From Tamlana sp038148895 (GTDB lineage: Bacteria > Bacteroidota > Bacteroidia > Flavobacteriales > Flavobacteriaceae): 64,000 bases of DNA. Numbering within the stretch: the first letter of the stretch is position 1; each line of letters starts with the position of its first letter. The stretch lies in assembly GCA_038148895.1 (NCBI GenBank), contig JBBVGQ010000003.1; one strand, 5' to 3'. The position numbers and the translations under genes were made by a program. The notes under the pieces are model-generated. The model was not told the origin of the DNA. It searched no databases and worked only from the letters and a program-made list of their open reading frames with translations. Shown here in pieces: positions 27,222 through 35,818 of the stretch.

Positions 27222-28037
27222 ATGAAATCAAATAAAAAAAAGATAAATCCCTTTTTGAAATGGGCTGGAGGAAAGAGGTGGATGGTTGCTGGTTATGGTG
27301 ATATTTTCCCTTCTTTTGATGGTAAATACATTGAGCCGTTTTTAGGAAGTGGAGCAGTATTTTTTCATATTAATCCGGGAAAAGGCATAATCGCAGATTT
27401 AAATAAGGAGCTCATAACAACTTACAAAGCTATTAAAGAAAACCATTACTTGGTAAAGGATGCAATCCTTGATATAAAAAACAACAAAATTGACTATTAT
27501 GACATTAGATCTTGGGAACCCAGAGAAGAGCACAAAATTGCTGCACGATTTATTTATTTAAACAGGACATGCTGGAATGGATTATATAGAGTTAATTTAA
27601 AAGGAAAATTCAATGTGCCTAAGGGGAGTAAATGCATAGAAGATTACCCTGATGATAATTTTTCGCTTATCGCAGATGCATTACAAAAAGTTACAATTCG
27701 ACAAAGTGATTTTAAAAAAACCATTGGAGCAGCCAGAGAAGGTGATTTAGTTTTTGCTGACCCTCCTTACACAGTTAGACATAACAACAATGGTTTTATT
27801 CAATATAATGAGAATATGTTCTCTTGGAAAAATCAAGTTGAATTATCAAAATCGTTATCAAGAGCAGTTCAACGGGGCTGTAAAATTATCTCAACAAATG
27901 CCAATCATTCAAGTGTTCGGGAATTGTATAATAATGATTTGTTTGATATTCAAGAAGTTTCAAGATATTCAAGTATTTCTTCTAAAAAGTCCACAAGAAA
28001 TAAATACCAAGAAATAATAATTAAATCTAAAGTATGA
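27222..28037 (+). CDS. DNA adenine N6-methyltransferase (D12 class, Dam-like)
   Basis: A 271-residue class alpha adenine methyltransferase. Motif X is FLKWAGGKRW (residues 11-20), the SAM-binding motif I is EPFLGSGAVFF (38-48), and the catalytic motif IV is DPPY (180-183). The length equals Dam/M.DpnII-type enzymes, and no restriction domain is fused. It is the first gene of a three-gene run: its TGA overlaps the ATG of the HerA-like gene by four bases (ATGA). By context it probably marks self DNA so that the downstream HerA-NurA pair spares it. Target sequence not deducible by eye. Confidence 0.9.
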   Translation: MKSNKKKINPFLKWAGGKRWMVAGYGDIFPSFDGKYIEPFLGSGAVFFHINPGKGIIADLNKELITTYKAIKENHYLVKDAILDIKNNKIDYYDIRSWEPREEHKIAARFIYLNRTCWNGLYRVNLKGKFNVPKGSKCIEDYPDDNFSLIADALQKVTIRQSDFKKTIGAAREGDLVFADPPYTVRHNNNGFIQYNENMFSWKNQVELSKSLSRAVQRGCKIISTNANHSSVRELYNNDLFDIQEVSRYSSISSKKSTRNKYQEIIIKSKV

Positions 28038-30037
28038 ATTTATTTTTTGACCAAACGAGATATTCTTCAAATCCTTTAACCACCATACAAGATATGGTTG
28101 AAAAAGATAAAAATTTTGAAACTTCTGAACAGTTTGATAAAATGCGTTTTGTTGGATATGTTTTAGAAATTGGATATGAAAGCGTAACAATTATTACAGC
28201 TGATAGCTATAAACAATCTGTAGGAGGTGTGCCGAGAGGTTCATTTTTAGTTGTTGTTCCTGACGATTTAAATGGATTTCCACCACACTTTTCATTATTA
28301 AGGGTTACCTCTACAGCTCCTACCCCTTTGTCAAAAGAAGTACAACAAACATATTTTGAGTTACATAAAAGGTCAATGCCTGAAATAGATCGTTTTACTG
28401 CTAGTGAACTTCAATGGGGTGCTTTACAAACCACAGTCTTAGGAATGTTTTATCCAAACCCTGATAATCAAGATTTGATTGAATTTTCAGGAGATGTCAA
28501 TAATGTTGTGTCTGGACATAGATATAAAGTTTATTCTCCAACCAAAGATTTACTTGATCTAATAATAAATGGCACATTAAATCCAAAAAATCAATGGCCT
28601 TTAGGAAAATTACGGTTAACTGAAAGTAGATTACCATTTCAAAATATACCATCAATTGACGTTGCTGTAAAAGTAAGCACAGAAGATTTTAAAGGATTTA
28701 GAACTGCAATGTTTGGTAAAACCCGGTTAGGTAAATCAAATGTCGTTAAGTTGATAGTAGAGAGTTTGATTCGTACAACAGAAATTGATAAATCAGTTGG
28801 ACAATTAATATTCGATATTAATGGAGAATATGCGAACGATAACCCACAAGACGGAAACGCGTCAATTCGAAGTGCTTACGAGGATAGGTGTCAGGTGTAT
28901 GCGTTGACTCCCAGAGCGTCCACTCCTTCTGAGCCTCTAAGATTGAATTTTTATGAACAACCTGAATCTTGTATGTCCGTAATTCAAGATTTCCTAAATG
29001 GCTCACCACTTGGTCAATCTGGTTATATTAGAAGTTTTTCAAGTTCATCTATCCCATCAATTCAAAATACATTAGCACTACCTCAGAATGATAGGGTTAG
29101 AAACATTAGAAAGATTCAAATTTTTTGGGCGATTCTTAACAAAGCTGGATTTCCTAAGGACGAATCTGCTTTGAGAAGGCTCAGTTTATTTGCGAACCCT
29201 AACACAAATAATTTCAACCCTGGATTTTCTGCACGTTTGCGCACTGCAGCATATCCAAATGGTGAAACTCCTCCTGCTTCAATCAATAATCTTGATCAAT
29301 TGCAAAGAGAATTGGAGTTAATCGAAGAGTTTAGACAAAGCAATCCCAGATCGAATTTGCTCCAGTCTACTGGATCTGGCAATGCAATCTTTGATTCTGA
29401 CGATATCTCTCTTCTCCAATTCTTTAATCCATCAGGTGGAGGTAGAACTGGCCCATCTTTGTTAAGACCATTAATAGATTATCATCAAGCAAATGCTGGA
29501 GATTTCGTTGGAAATATTTTAAGGGAATTAGATACAGGAACCACAGTTATATTAGATCTTGGGAATGCAAGTGAAAGCATCAGAAGGTATTTTGCTGATA
29601 TGCTTTCAAGGGCAGTATTTAGTCATCAAGAAAATAAGTTTACAAATAATCGATTAGGGAAACACTTTATACAACTGTATTTTGAGGAGGCACATAACTT
29701 ATTCCCTAAAGATGATAAAAACGTTACTGATGTATACTCGAGGTTTGCAAAAGAAGGTGCCAAATTCCATATCGGAATGGTATATTCTACCCAAAGTCCT
29801 ACTACAGTAAATAAAGATCTGTTAGCTCAAACAGAAAATTTCTTCGTTGCTCATTTATCAAGTCAAGATGAAACAAATGCGTTAGCAAAATTACAGATAG
29901 CATATGATGGATTGCAAAAGGATATTTTAAGTTCGAAAACAAAAGGATATCTCAGAATGCTTACCTTCTCCAATAGATTTGTTATACCTATTCAGGCAAA
30001 ATTATTCACTGCAAACACAAAGGAAAATGCCATATAA
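28034..30037 (+). CDS. HerA-like hexameric DNA translocase/ATPase
   Basis: A 667-residue protein with an N-terminal HAS-barrel-like domain (about residues 35-110) and a FtsK/HerA-type RecA fold. Walker A is GKTRLGKS (228-235), then the DINGEY segment (261-266), Walker B LYFEEAHNLF with acidic residues at 551-552, and the STQSP sensor segment (585-589), which precedes TVNKDLLAQTENFFV as in HerA. HerA forms a hexameric ring that pumps DNA into a bound nuclease. It overlaps the methyltransferase by four bases and the NurA gene by eleven, so subunit ratios may be set by translational coupling. A roughly 200-residue insertion with little similarity to archaeal HerA lies between the two Walker motifs. 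Confidence 0.88.
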   Translation: MNLFFDQTRYSSNPLTTIQDMVEKDKNFETSEQFDKMRFVGYVLEIGYESVTIITADSYKQSVGGVPRGSFLVVVPDDLNGFPPHFSLLRVTSTAPTPLSKEVQQTYFELHKRSMPEIDRFTASELQWGALQTTVLGMFYPNPDNQDLIEFSGDVNNVVSGHRYKVYSPTKDLLDLIINGTLNPKNQWPLGKLRLTESRLPFQNIPSIDVAVKVSTEDFKGFRTAMFGKTRLGKSNVVKLIVESLIRTTEIDKSVGQLIFDINGEYANDNPQDGNASIRSAYEDRCQVYALTPRASTPSEPLRLNFYEQPESCMSVIQDFLNGSPLGQSGYIRSFSSSSIPSIQNTLALPQNDRVRNIRKIQIFWAILNKAGFPKDESALRRLSLFANPNTNNFNPGFSARLRTAAYPNGETPPASINNLDQLQRELELIEEFRQSNPRSNLLQSTGSGNAIFDSDDISLLQFFNPSGGGRTGPSLLRPLIDYHQANAGDFVGNILRELDTGTTVILDLGNASESIRRYFADMLSRAVFSHQENKFTNNRLGKHFIQLYFEEAHNLFPKDDKNVTDVYSRFAKEGAKFHIGMVYSTQSPTTVNKDLLAQTENFFVAHLSSQDETNALAKLQIAYDGLQKDILSSKTKGYLRMLTFSNRFVIPIQAKLFTANTKENAI

Positions 30038-31337
30038 AGCAGGAGGAAGACTGGGTTCTGAAAGGGCTAGTAAACTGAATCATATTGATGTGGTGAATTC
30101 CCCTTTGGTAAATAAATTGCTTGAAGAATTTGAACATCCTAAAAATGATGAAGTCGATTCATCAGAATTTAAATCCAATAATATACCTGAAGGAGAAAAG
30201 CCCTTTTCTCATGTTTTTGCAATTGATGGTTCCATTCAACACATAAATTCTTCAAATGAGGGGGTGCTAAGACAACTTGCTTTCATTAAAACAGCAATGT
30301 TTCGACTAGATCAAAAAAAACTAAATGATTTAAATCCTGTTGCCCCCCATCCTTTAGCATTAAAAAAAATAATGCATGATTCTGCAATGTTTCATGCAAC
30401 AGTATTTCCTTTAAGAAATATAAAGCTTGGAGATAATTCCGTTTATGGTTCCGTAAGGCAAATTATTTTTGAATCAATTAAAGACCCCAAGCTAGAAAAC
30501 GGCTCTTTCTCAATATTTGAAACCCTAAAATGGTTGGCATATCAAAAATGGGATAACACACCTAAACTCTCCCCTAGCTTTGACTGTCCTCACTGTGGTG
30601 AGAAAATAGATGGATTAATTTATGATTCTGACAAAGGCGAATGTAAAAAATGCAATAATGAGGTATATTTAACCGACATGTTAGGTTTTCACCTAGAAAT
30701 GGGAGAGGAAAGTGCACCAGGTAGCGTAGCTTCCGCATATATGATGATACACGAAACTTTATTTCTTTTTGCTGGAATAAGATATCTATGGGTTTCAAAT
30801 CAAAAAGATTTATTTGAACGGTGTTTGTTTATAAAAGACGGACCTTTAAATTTAAGAAGTCAGTATGTAAAATTAATTGATCCTATCCGTAATTTTCTTG
30901 ATTATGCAGAAAAAGATGGAACTAATATTTACATCTGTGGACAAGAGAAAACCGGATTATTTGTTGATCATCTGGATTTAATTGAAAAAAGAATGCATAA
31001 TGATTCTTATTTTCTTCCTTCAAATGAATATATAAGAAAACATGTCCAGCAAAGAAAAGCAGAGGAGAAATATGGATTCAGGACAAATTATGGAAATAAA
31101 GTTTTTATAAAAATTGGAAACCACCACAAAATGGTTTTGATGATTCCTACAGGAAAATATCTCGACTCTAGTTCCTGTGACGACTTCATTGGCTTTAATA
31201 GAATTGTAGGAACAATAAAGTCCATTCTAAGCTATAAACATGAAAACGCCTTGATTCCAATAGAAATGGCACATGGAATTGCCTCACTCAGCACATATCC
31301 TTCAGCTAGTATATTTAAACTATTTGCTGGATTATAG
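30027..31337 (+). CDS. NurA-like nuclease with inserted zinc ribbon
   Basis: A 436-residue protein. The NurA RNase H-like fold is indicated by the first active-site aspartate D67 in VFAIDGSIQ and a second, D271, in FIKDGPLNLR. Between them is a CxxC...CxxC zinc ribbon (C187, C190, C206, C209), not part of minimal archaeal NurA. I start at ATG 30027; a longer reading would intrude further into the HerA gene. NurA is a dimeric 5'-to-3' nuclease docked on the HerA ring. The 11-base overlap with HerA supports a physical complex. It ends 21 bases from the stop of a convergent ABC gene, with no terminator of note. Confidence 0.83.
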   Translation: MPYKAGGRLGSERASKLNHIDVVNSPLVNKLLEEFEHPKNDEVDSSEFKSNNIPEGEKPFSHVFAIDGSIQHINSSNEGVLRQLAFIKTAMFRLDQKKLNDLNPVAPHPLALKKIMHDSAMFHATVFPLRNIKLGDNSVYGSVRQIIFESIKDPKLENGSFSIFETLKWLAYQKWDNTPKLSPSFDCPHCGEKIDGLIYDSDKGECKKCNNEVYLTDMLGFHLEMGEESAPGSVASAYMMIHETLFLFAGIRYLWVSNQKDLFERCLFIKDGPLNLRSQYVKLIDPIRNFLDYAEKDGTNIYICGQEKTGLFVDHLDLIEKRMHNDSYFLPSNEYIRKHVQQRKAEEKYGFRTNYGNKVFIKIGNHHKMVLMIPTGKYLDSSSCDDFIGFNRIVGTIKSILSYKHENALIPIEMAHGIASLSTYPSASIFKLFAGL

Positions 31338-31358
31338 AGAAATTAAAATCTCAAAAAT

Positions 31359-32579
31359 CTACAATTTCTTTCCCACAGACCCCATCTCACTTGGCACCAG
31401 CTCATAAACAAAATCGGGGTTGATGTTTTCTTCTTTTCGGTGGGAAACATATAAAATGGCTGTGTTGCTTTCGGCGGCAATTTTATTAATGAGGTCGGCA
31501 AACAGTTCGGCATCGGCATCGTCCAAACCATTGGTGGGTTCATCTAAAATAAGCAACGGTGGGTGTTTTACCATGGCACGGGCAATCAATACCAAACGTT
31601 TATGCCCCGCGCTGAGTGATAAAAAATCTTTATCCTTCTTATCGAACAAGCCCAATAGTTTTAACCAATCGTGGGCAATGAATATTTGCCGTTCGGTAGG
31701 GTATTTGTACAGCCCAATGGAATCAAAAAAACCAGACAATATCATTTTCTCAATAGAATCCAACCGTCTAAACCCGCGTAGCATTTCAGCGGTGTAATGC
31801 CCAATATTATTTTTTATTTCCCAAACGGTTTCGCCACTGCCCTTTTTTCTGCCAAACAGTACAATATCTTGGTTGTAGGCTTTGGGGTTGTCGCCCGAAA
31901 TTAAGGTGAGCAAGGTACTTTTACCCGAGCCATTTGGCCCAAGCAATTGCCAAAACTCGCCAGCCTTTATTTCCCAACAAATATTTTTTACAATGGGGCG
32001 TTCACCATAGGCCACCGAAACATCGGTAAACTTTACCAAGGGGTTAAAGGTTTTGGTGGTAATGTGTTCCGGACTGGGCAAGTCGTTAACAAATCTGGAG
32101 CGTGGTTGTGAACGGGTAACTTCCATCACTTTCTTTGGAATCCCATTTTGCAAGGTATATTTCAGTTTTATAAACGGAAGCATATCCCGCTTTCTATTGG
32201 CTATTTGGATGATAGAAGTTGTAGCGCTTAATTTCTCCAAAGTTTTGGCAATACTTTCTTGGGTCGCCACATCCAGACTGTCAAAAACATTATCGACCAC
32301 CATATAATCTGGGTTTTGGTTGATTAAGTGGCGTAACAAGGCTTTTTTTCGCTCGCCTTCCGAAGAGTTTTTAAGGCTATTTTTGGTATCGGTTTGTACG
32401 CTAAAATCGTCATGCCGAATTTCCTCTAAAATGAATTGATTGAGGGTGATTTCCGAAAAAAGTGCCGATTTTAAACTTTTTAATTCTGGAATCAATTCCC
32501 CAGAAAGAACCTGTTCAATAAGCAAGAGCTTATTGTCTTGATTGGAAATATAAAAGGCTACATGTGCTTTTTGCGGCAT
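31359..32579 (-). CDS. Double-cassette ABC ATPase (ModF-like) with degenerate first cassette
   Basis: A 406-residue soluble ABC protein. The C-terminal cassette is complete: Walker A GPNGSGKST (214-222), signature LSAGHKR, Walker B LLILDEPTNGLD and H-loop YVSHR. The N-terminal cassette keeps the signature-like NSSEGERKK (71-79) and a Walker B-like YMVVDNVFDSLD (92-103) but shows no Walker A, beginning straight after a short beta segment. The order resembles ModF-type proteins. No membrane partner or binding protein is adjacent, so transport is unproven. It could be a soluble regulator. Confidence 0.82.
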   Translation of the reverse strand: MPQKAHVAFYISNQDNKLLLIEQVLSGELIPELKSLKSALFSEITLNQFILEEIRHDDFSVQTDTKNSLKNSSEGERKKALLRHLINQNPDYMVVDNVFDSLDVATQESIAKTLEKLSATTSIIQIANRKRDMLPFIKLKYTLQNGIPKKVMEVTRSQPRSRFVNDLPSPEHITTKTFNPLVKFTDVSVAYGERPIVKNICWEIKAGEFWQLLGPNGSGKSTLLTLISGDNPKAYNQDIVLFGRKKGSGETVWEIKNNIGHYTAEMLRGFRRLDSIEKMILSGFFDSIGLYKYPTERQIFIAHDWLKLLGLFDKKDKDFLSLSAGHKRLVLIARAMVKHPPLLILDEPTNGLDDADAELFADLINKIAAESNTAILYVSHRKEENINPDFVYELVPSEMGSVGKKL

Positions 32580-32598
32580 TTTGACGGTTTAACTGTCA

Positions 32599-32617
32599 TG
32601 CTGAACTTGTTTCAGCA
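32599..32617. repeat. Short inverted repeat of a dispersed flavobacterial-type element
   Basis: A perfect hairpin TGCTGAA / TTCAGCA with a 5-base loop, within the sequence GTCATGCTGAACTTGTTTCA. I recognise this as resembling a dispersed intergenic repeat of flavobacterial genomes, though copy number cannot be seen here. Confidence 0.5.
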
Positions 32618-32675
32618 TCCCATAAAATTATAGATTTCCACCACGTCTATTGCACTTCAACTGTACTTCGACTGC

Positions 32676-32703
32676 GCTCAGTATGACACGCTCAGTGTGA
32701 CAC
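32676..32703. repeat. Two tandem copies of a 14-base unit
   Basis: GCTCAGTATGACAC (32676-32689) followed directly by GCTCAGTGTGACAC (32690-32703), one base different. They are part of the repeat-like spacer upstream of the ABC gene. Confidence 0.75.
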
Positions 32704-32759
32704 CCTTTTAAATAAAATACAGGAATCGCAATTTAACGTTTGTTCGATTAAAATTAAAT

Positions 32760-32827
32760 AACACCCCTATCATCCCCTCAAGGGGATATTTTAATTCCTC
32801 CCTTGAGGGAGGATTAAGGAGGGTGTT
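32760..32827. repeat. 68-base nested-palindrome element (REP/MITE-like)
   Basis: Outer arms AACACCC (32760-32766) and GGGTGTT (32821-32827) are perfect inverted repeats. Inside lie two further palindromes, CCCCT-CA-AGGGG and CCTCCCT-TG-AGGGAGG. The nested structure and the lack of coding potential point to a small non-autonomous repeat. No transposase nearby. Confidence 0.6.
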
Positions 32828-32859
32828 TTCCAAAACTTCAATTTATCGCCCCAATTAAC

Positions 32860-33720
32860 CTACAAATTTTTAATGTGGTAGGTTACCAAGCCCTCAATAG
32901 GTCTGCGCACGAAGTTACCAGCAGTAAAGCCCATCTCTTTGGCAACGGCTTTAATTTCGTCCTGAGCAAAAAATGCGATGGAACCTGCAAAATGCACGGG
33001 TACGGTTTTAAGCTCTTCTTTGTACTGTAAAATCATGTTTTTGGCAAATACGCGAATGCCCTTTTTTATGAGTTCTACAATGTATTCGGAATCTTTGTTT
33101 AAAAACATGAATTCGGCAAAATTTGCCAAATACGCATTGGGGTTAGGCTGTTTGTAAATATTATACTTAATGTAATCGGCTTCCAGATTATATTTACTTT
33201 CAAAGGCCAGTTTAATATTTACAGGCATGTGGTTGAAATAATACTCACGAATCAATTCCTTGCCATAATAATTTCCTGCGGCATCATCCATTAAAATATA
33301 GCCCAACGACTGTACCCGTTGGTGCAGTTTTTTACCATCGTAATAACTGCAATTGGAGCCTGTACCCAAAATACAAACCACAGCGGCTTCGGTATCGTGA
33401 TTTATGGTGCCATAAACAGCGGCCATGGTGTCTTCATCCACATTGATGGCAGCATTTGGAAAAACTTCAACCAAAGCATTGCGAACAATGTCCTTACCAC
33501 GGTCTGTACCGCAACCAGCACCATAAAAAAACACGTGGGTAACGGTCTTTCTATTGGCCCTTAAATGCTCATTCTTTTTAATTAGTTTCTTTAACTTTTC
33601 CTCAGAAAGAATCTCTGGGTTAAGCCCCTTTGTCCTTTGCTTTTCCAAAAGCTGTTTTCCGTTACTGTCTACCGCAATCCAATCGCTTTTTGTAGAACCA
33701 CTATCAACAATTAAAATCAT
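32860..33720 (-). CDS. BadF/BadG-type ATPase, probable N-acetylglucosamine kinase
   Basis: A 286-residue ASKHA-fold sugar kinase-like protein. It opens with the phosphate-1 loop MILIVDSGSTKSDWIAVD, has a second phosphate loop VVCILGTGSNCSYYDG, and the adenosine-side block VHFAGSIAFFAQDE near residue 243. This matches the family annotated as N-acetylglucosamine kinase in flavobacteria. It would phosphorylate an amino sugar entering glycolysis or cell-wall recycling. It lies downstream of gapA and pfkA but beyond a terminator. Substrate inferred from family only. Confidence 0.82.
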   Translation of the reverse strand: MILIVDSGSTKSDWIAVDSNGKQLLEKQRTKGLNPEILSEEKLKKLIKKNEHLRANRKTVTHVFFYGAGCGTDRGKDIVRNALVEVFPNAAINVDEDTMAAVYGTINHDTEAAVVCILGTGSNCSYYDGKKLHQRVQSLGYILMDDAAGNYYGKELIREYYFNHMPVNIKLAFESKYNLEADYIKYNIYKQPNPNAYLANFAEFMFLNKDSEYIVELIKKGIRVFAKNMILQYKEELKTVPVHFAGSIAFFAQDEIKAVAKEMGFTAGNFVRRPIEGLVTYHIKNL

Positions 33721-33732
33721 GAGTTTATGGGA

Positions 33733-33784
33733 TAAAAAAACTCCACAGAACCTTATAATTTGCTATAAACGGGGCTGTGGAGTT
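33733..33784 (-). terminator. Rho-independent terminator after gapA
   Basis: Arms AACTCCACAG (33739-33748) and CTGTGGAGTT (33775-33784) pair perfectly around a 26-base loop. On the minus strand the hairpin is followed by a run of T. It sits 25 bases after the gapA stop. Confidence 0.8.
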
Positions 33785-33809
33785 ATTAATATTAATTAAA
33801 TTTTCTCAA

Positions 33810-34814
33810 TTATATTTTACTGATGTGTTGCGCAAGGTCAACCAATTTAGTAGAATAACCAAACTCGTTATCGTACCAAGATACTAATTTAAGGAAATTA
33901 TCATTTAATGCAATACTAGCTTCAGCATCAAAAACACTGGTTAATGATTCTGAAACGAAATCTTGAGATACAACAGCTTCTTCAGTGTATCCAAGAACAC
34001 CTTTAAGAGGGCCTTCTGAAGCAGCTTTTAAAGCAGCTTTAACCTCATCCCAAGATGCAGCTTTTTCAGTTCTAACGGTTAAATCAACCACAGAAACATC
34101 TGGAGTTGGCACTCTAAATGCCATACCTGTTAATTTTCCGTTTAATTCTGGAATTACTTTACCAACAGCTTTTGCAGCACCGGTTGAAGAAGGAATGATG
34201 TTTGCCAAGGCACTACGTCCGCCTCTCCAGTCTTTTTTGGAAGGACCATCAACAGTCATTTGCGTTGCTGTTGTAGCATGAACGGTTGTCATTAAACCTT
34301 CAACAATTCCGAAGTTATCATTGATTACTTTAGCTAATGGAGCTAAACAGTTTGTAGTACAAGAGGCATTAGAAACGATTGTATCTGCAGCAGTAACTTT
34401 ATCGTGGTTTACACCCATTACAAACATTGGAGCATCAGCAGAAGGGGCAGAAATAGCCACCTTTTTAGCACCAGCCGTAAGGTGTGCCTTTGCTTTGTCT
34501 AAAGTTGTGAAAATACCTGTACAATCCAATACAACCTCTGCACCAACAGCATCCCATTTTAAATCTTCTGGGTTACGCTCTGCAGTAATTCTAATTTCTT
34601 TTCCGTTTACTACTAAATTTCCGTTAGCATGTATATCAACTGTTCCGTTGAATCTTCCGTGTACTGAATCATATTTTAACAAGTAAGCTAAATGATCTAC
34701 ATCCAACAAATCGTTGATTCCCACTATTTCAATATCAGGTCTTGAAGCTGCTACTCTAAAAGCGATTCTACCTATTCGTCCAAATCCGTTAATTCCAATT
34801 TTTAATTTTGACAT
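33810..34814 (-). CDS. gapA: Type I glyceraldehyde-3-phosphate dehydrogenase
   Basis: A 334-residue glycolytic enzyme. NAD-binding GINGFGRIGRIAFR at residues 8-21, catalytic cysteine in SNASCTTNCLAPLAKV, and the C-terminal SWYDNEFGYSTKLVDL. It oxidises glyceraldehyde 3-phosphate to 1,3-bisphosphoglycerate. It lies 17 bases downstream of pfkA, in one operon. Codon use is more biased than in its neighbours (many GCA/GCT Ala, AAC Asn), as expected for a highly expressed gene. Confidence 0.97.
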   Translation of the reverse strand: MSKLKIGINGFGRIGRIAFRVAASRPDIEIVGINDLLDVDHLAYLLKYDSVHGRFNGTVDIHANGNLVVNGKEIRITAERNPEDLKWDAVGAEVVLDCTGIFTTLDKAKAHLTAGAKKVAISAPSADAPMFVMGVNHDKVTAADTIVSNASCTTNCLAPLAKVINDNFGIVEGLMTTVHATTATQMTVDGPSKKDWRGGRSALANIIPSSTGAAKAVGKVIPELNGKLTGMAFRVPTPDVSVVDLTVRTEKAASWDEVKAALKAASEGPLKGVLGYTEEAVVSQDFVSESLTSVFDAEASIALNDNFLKLVSWYDNEFGYSTKLVDLAQHISKI

Positions 34815-34831
34815 AATTATGTTTGTTAATG

Positions 34832-35818
34832 TTAAGTGCTCATTATATCTGAGACACGCAATAATTCTAAGTTTATTTTAGTTTTTCCTTTAATAGCTTT
34901 TTCCAATGGGGTAAGTTCCATTTTATTACACAATAGCCCAACCATAAAGTTAGTTTGGCCGTTAAGCATAGACTCTACAGCTTTTACCCCCATTCTGCTG
35001 GCAAGTACCCTATCAAAACAAGATGGTGCCCCCCCGCGTTGCATATGACCCAACACAGATACACGCACATCGTAACCTTCCATGTTTTCATCAACATATT
35101 CCTTAAGTTGGAAAATGTTTTTACCTATTTTATCACCCTCAGCCACGATGACTATACTTGAAGTTTTTCCAGATTTTCTACTTTTATTGAGCGATTCTAC
35201 CAATCTATCCAACCCTAAATCTTCTTCTGGAATCAATATTTCCTCAGCACCACCGGCTATTCCCGTATTTAGGGCAATGTGTCCAACATCACGTCCCATA
35301 ACCTCTATAAAAAACAATCTGTTATGCGAACTTGCTGTATCACGGATTTTATCGATGGCATCAACCACGGTGTTTAGCGCTGTATCAAACCCTAAAGTGT
35401 GGGATGTACCAAAAATATCGTTGTCAATCGTTCCGGGAATGCCCATTACAGGGAAATCAAACTCACCGTTAAATATTAAGGCTCCTGTAAACGAACCGTC
35501 ACCACCAATAACCACCAAGCCATCAATTTCAGCTTCAATTAATTTTTGATATGCTTTTTTTCGTCCTTCTACAGTTCTAAACTCATTGGAACGAGCCGAC
35601 TTTAAAATAGTTCCTCCTTTATTGATGATGCCCCTAACACTACGGGCATCCATTTTCTCAAAATCACCTTCTATTAAGCCTTGATATCCACGATAAACAC
35701 CAACGCATTCTACACCATGATAGGCACACGTTCTAACTACCGATCGTATTGCTGCATTCATTCCTGGAGAATCACCACCAGAAGTTAGTACAGCTATTCT
35801 TTTTATTGTTTTAGGCAT
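34832..35818 (-). CDS. pfkA: ATP-dependent 6-phosphofructokinase
   Basis: A 328-residue PfkA. ATP-binding TSGGDSPGMNAAIRSVVR is near the N-terminus, the catalytic aspartate is in PGTIDNDIFGTSHTLGFDTA, and the fructose 6-phosphate-binding EVMGRDVGHIAL follows. The GGDGS motif (VVIGGDGSFTGA) indicates the ATP- rather than pyrophosphate-dependent class. It commits fructose 6-phosphate to glycolysis and is followed by gapA 17 bases on. The 155 bases upstream, to the tamB end, presumably hold its promoter; the best -7 match has one mismatch. Confidence 0.96.
   Translation of the reverse strand: MPKTIKRIAVLTSGGDSPGMNAAIRSVVRTCAYHGVECVGVYRGYQGLIEGDFEKMDARSVRGIINKGGTILKSARSNEFRTVEGRKKAYQKLIEAEIDGLVVIGGDGSFTGALIFNGEFDFPVMGIPGTIDNDIFGTSHTLGFDTALNTVVDAIDKIRDTASSHNRLFFIEVMGRDVGHIALNTGIAGGAEEILIPEEDLGLDRLVESLNKSRKSGKTSSIVIVAEGDKIGKNIFQLKEYVDENMEGYDVRVSVLGHMQRGGAPSCFDRVLASRMGVKAVESMLNGQTNFMVGLLCNKMELTPLEKAIKGKTKINLELLRVSDIMST

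Noticed and set aside
31337..31352. GAGA...TCTC hairpin as terminator after the NurA-like gene
   Set aside because: Only four base pairs with an A/T loop; too weak to support.
32676..32703. Start of a CRISPR array
   Set aside because: Only two directly adjacent 14-base copies with no spacers and no cas gene in the window.
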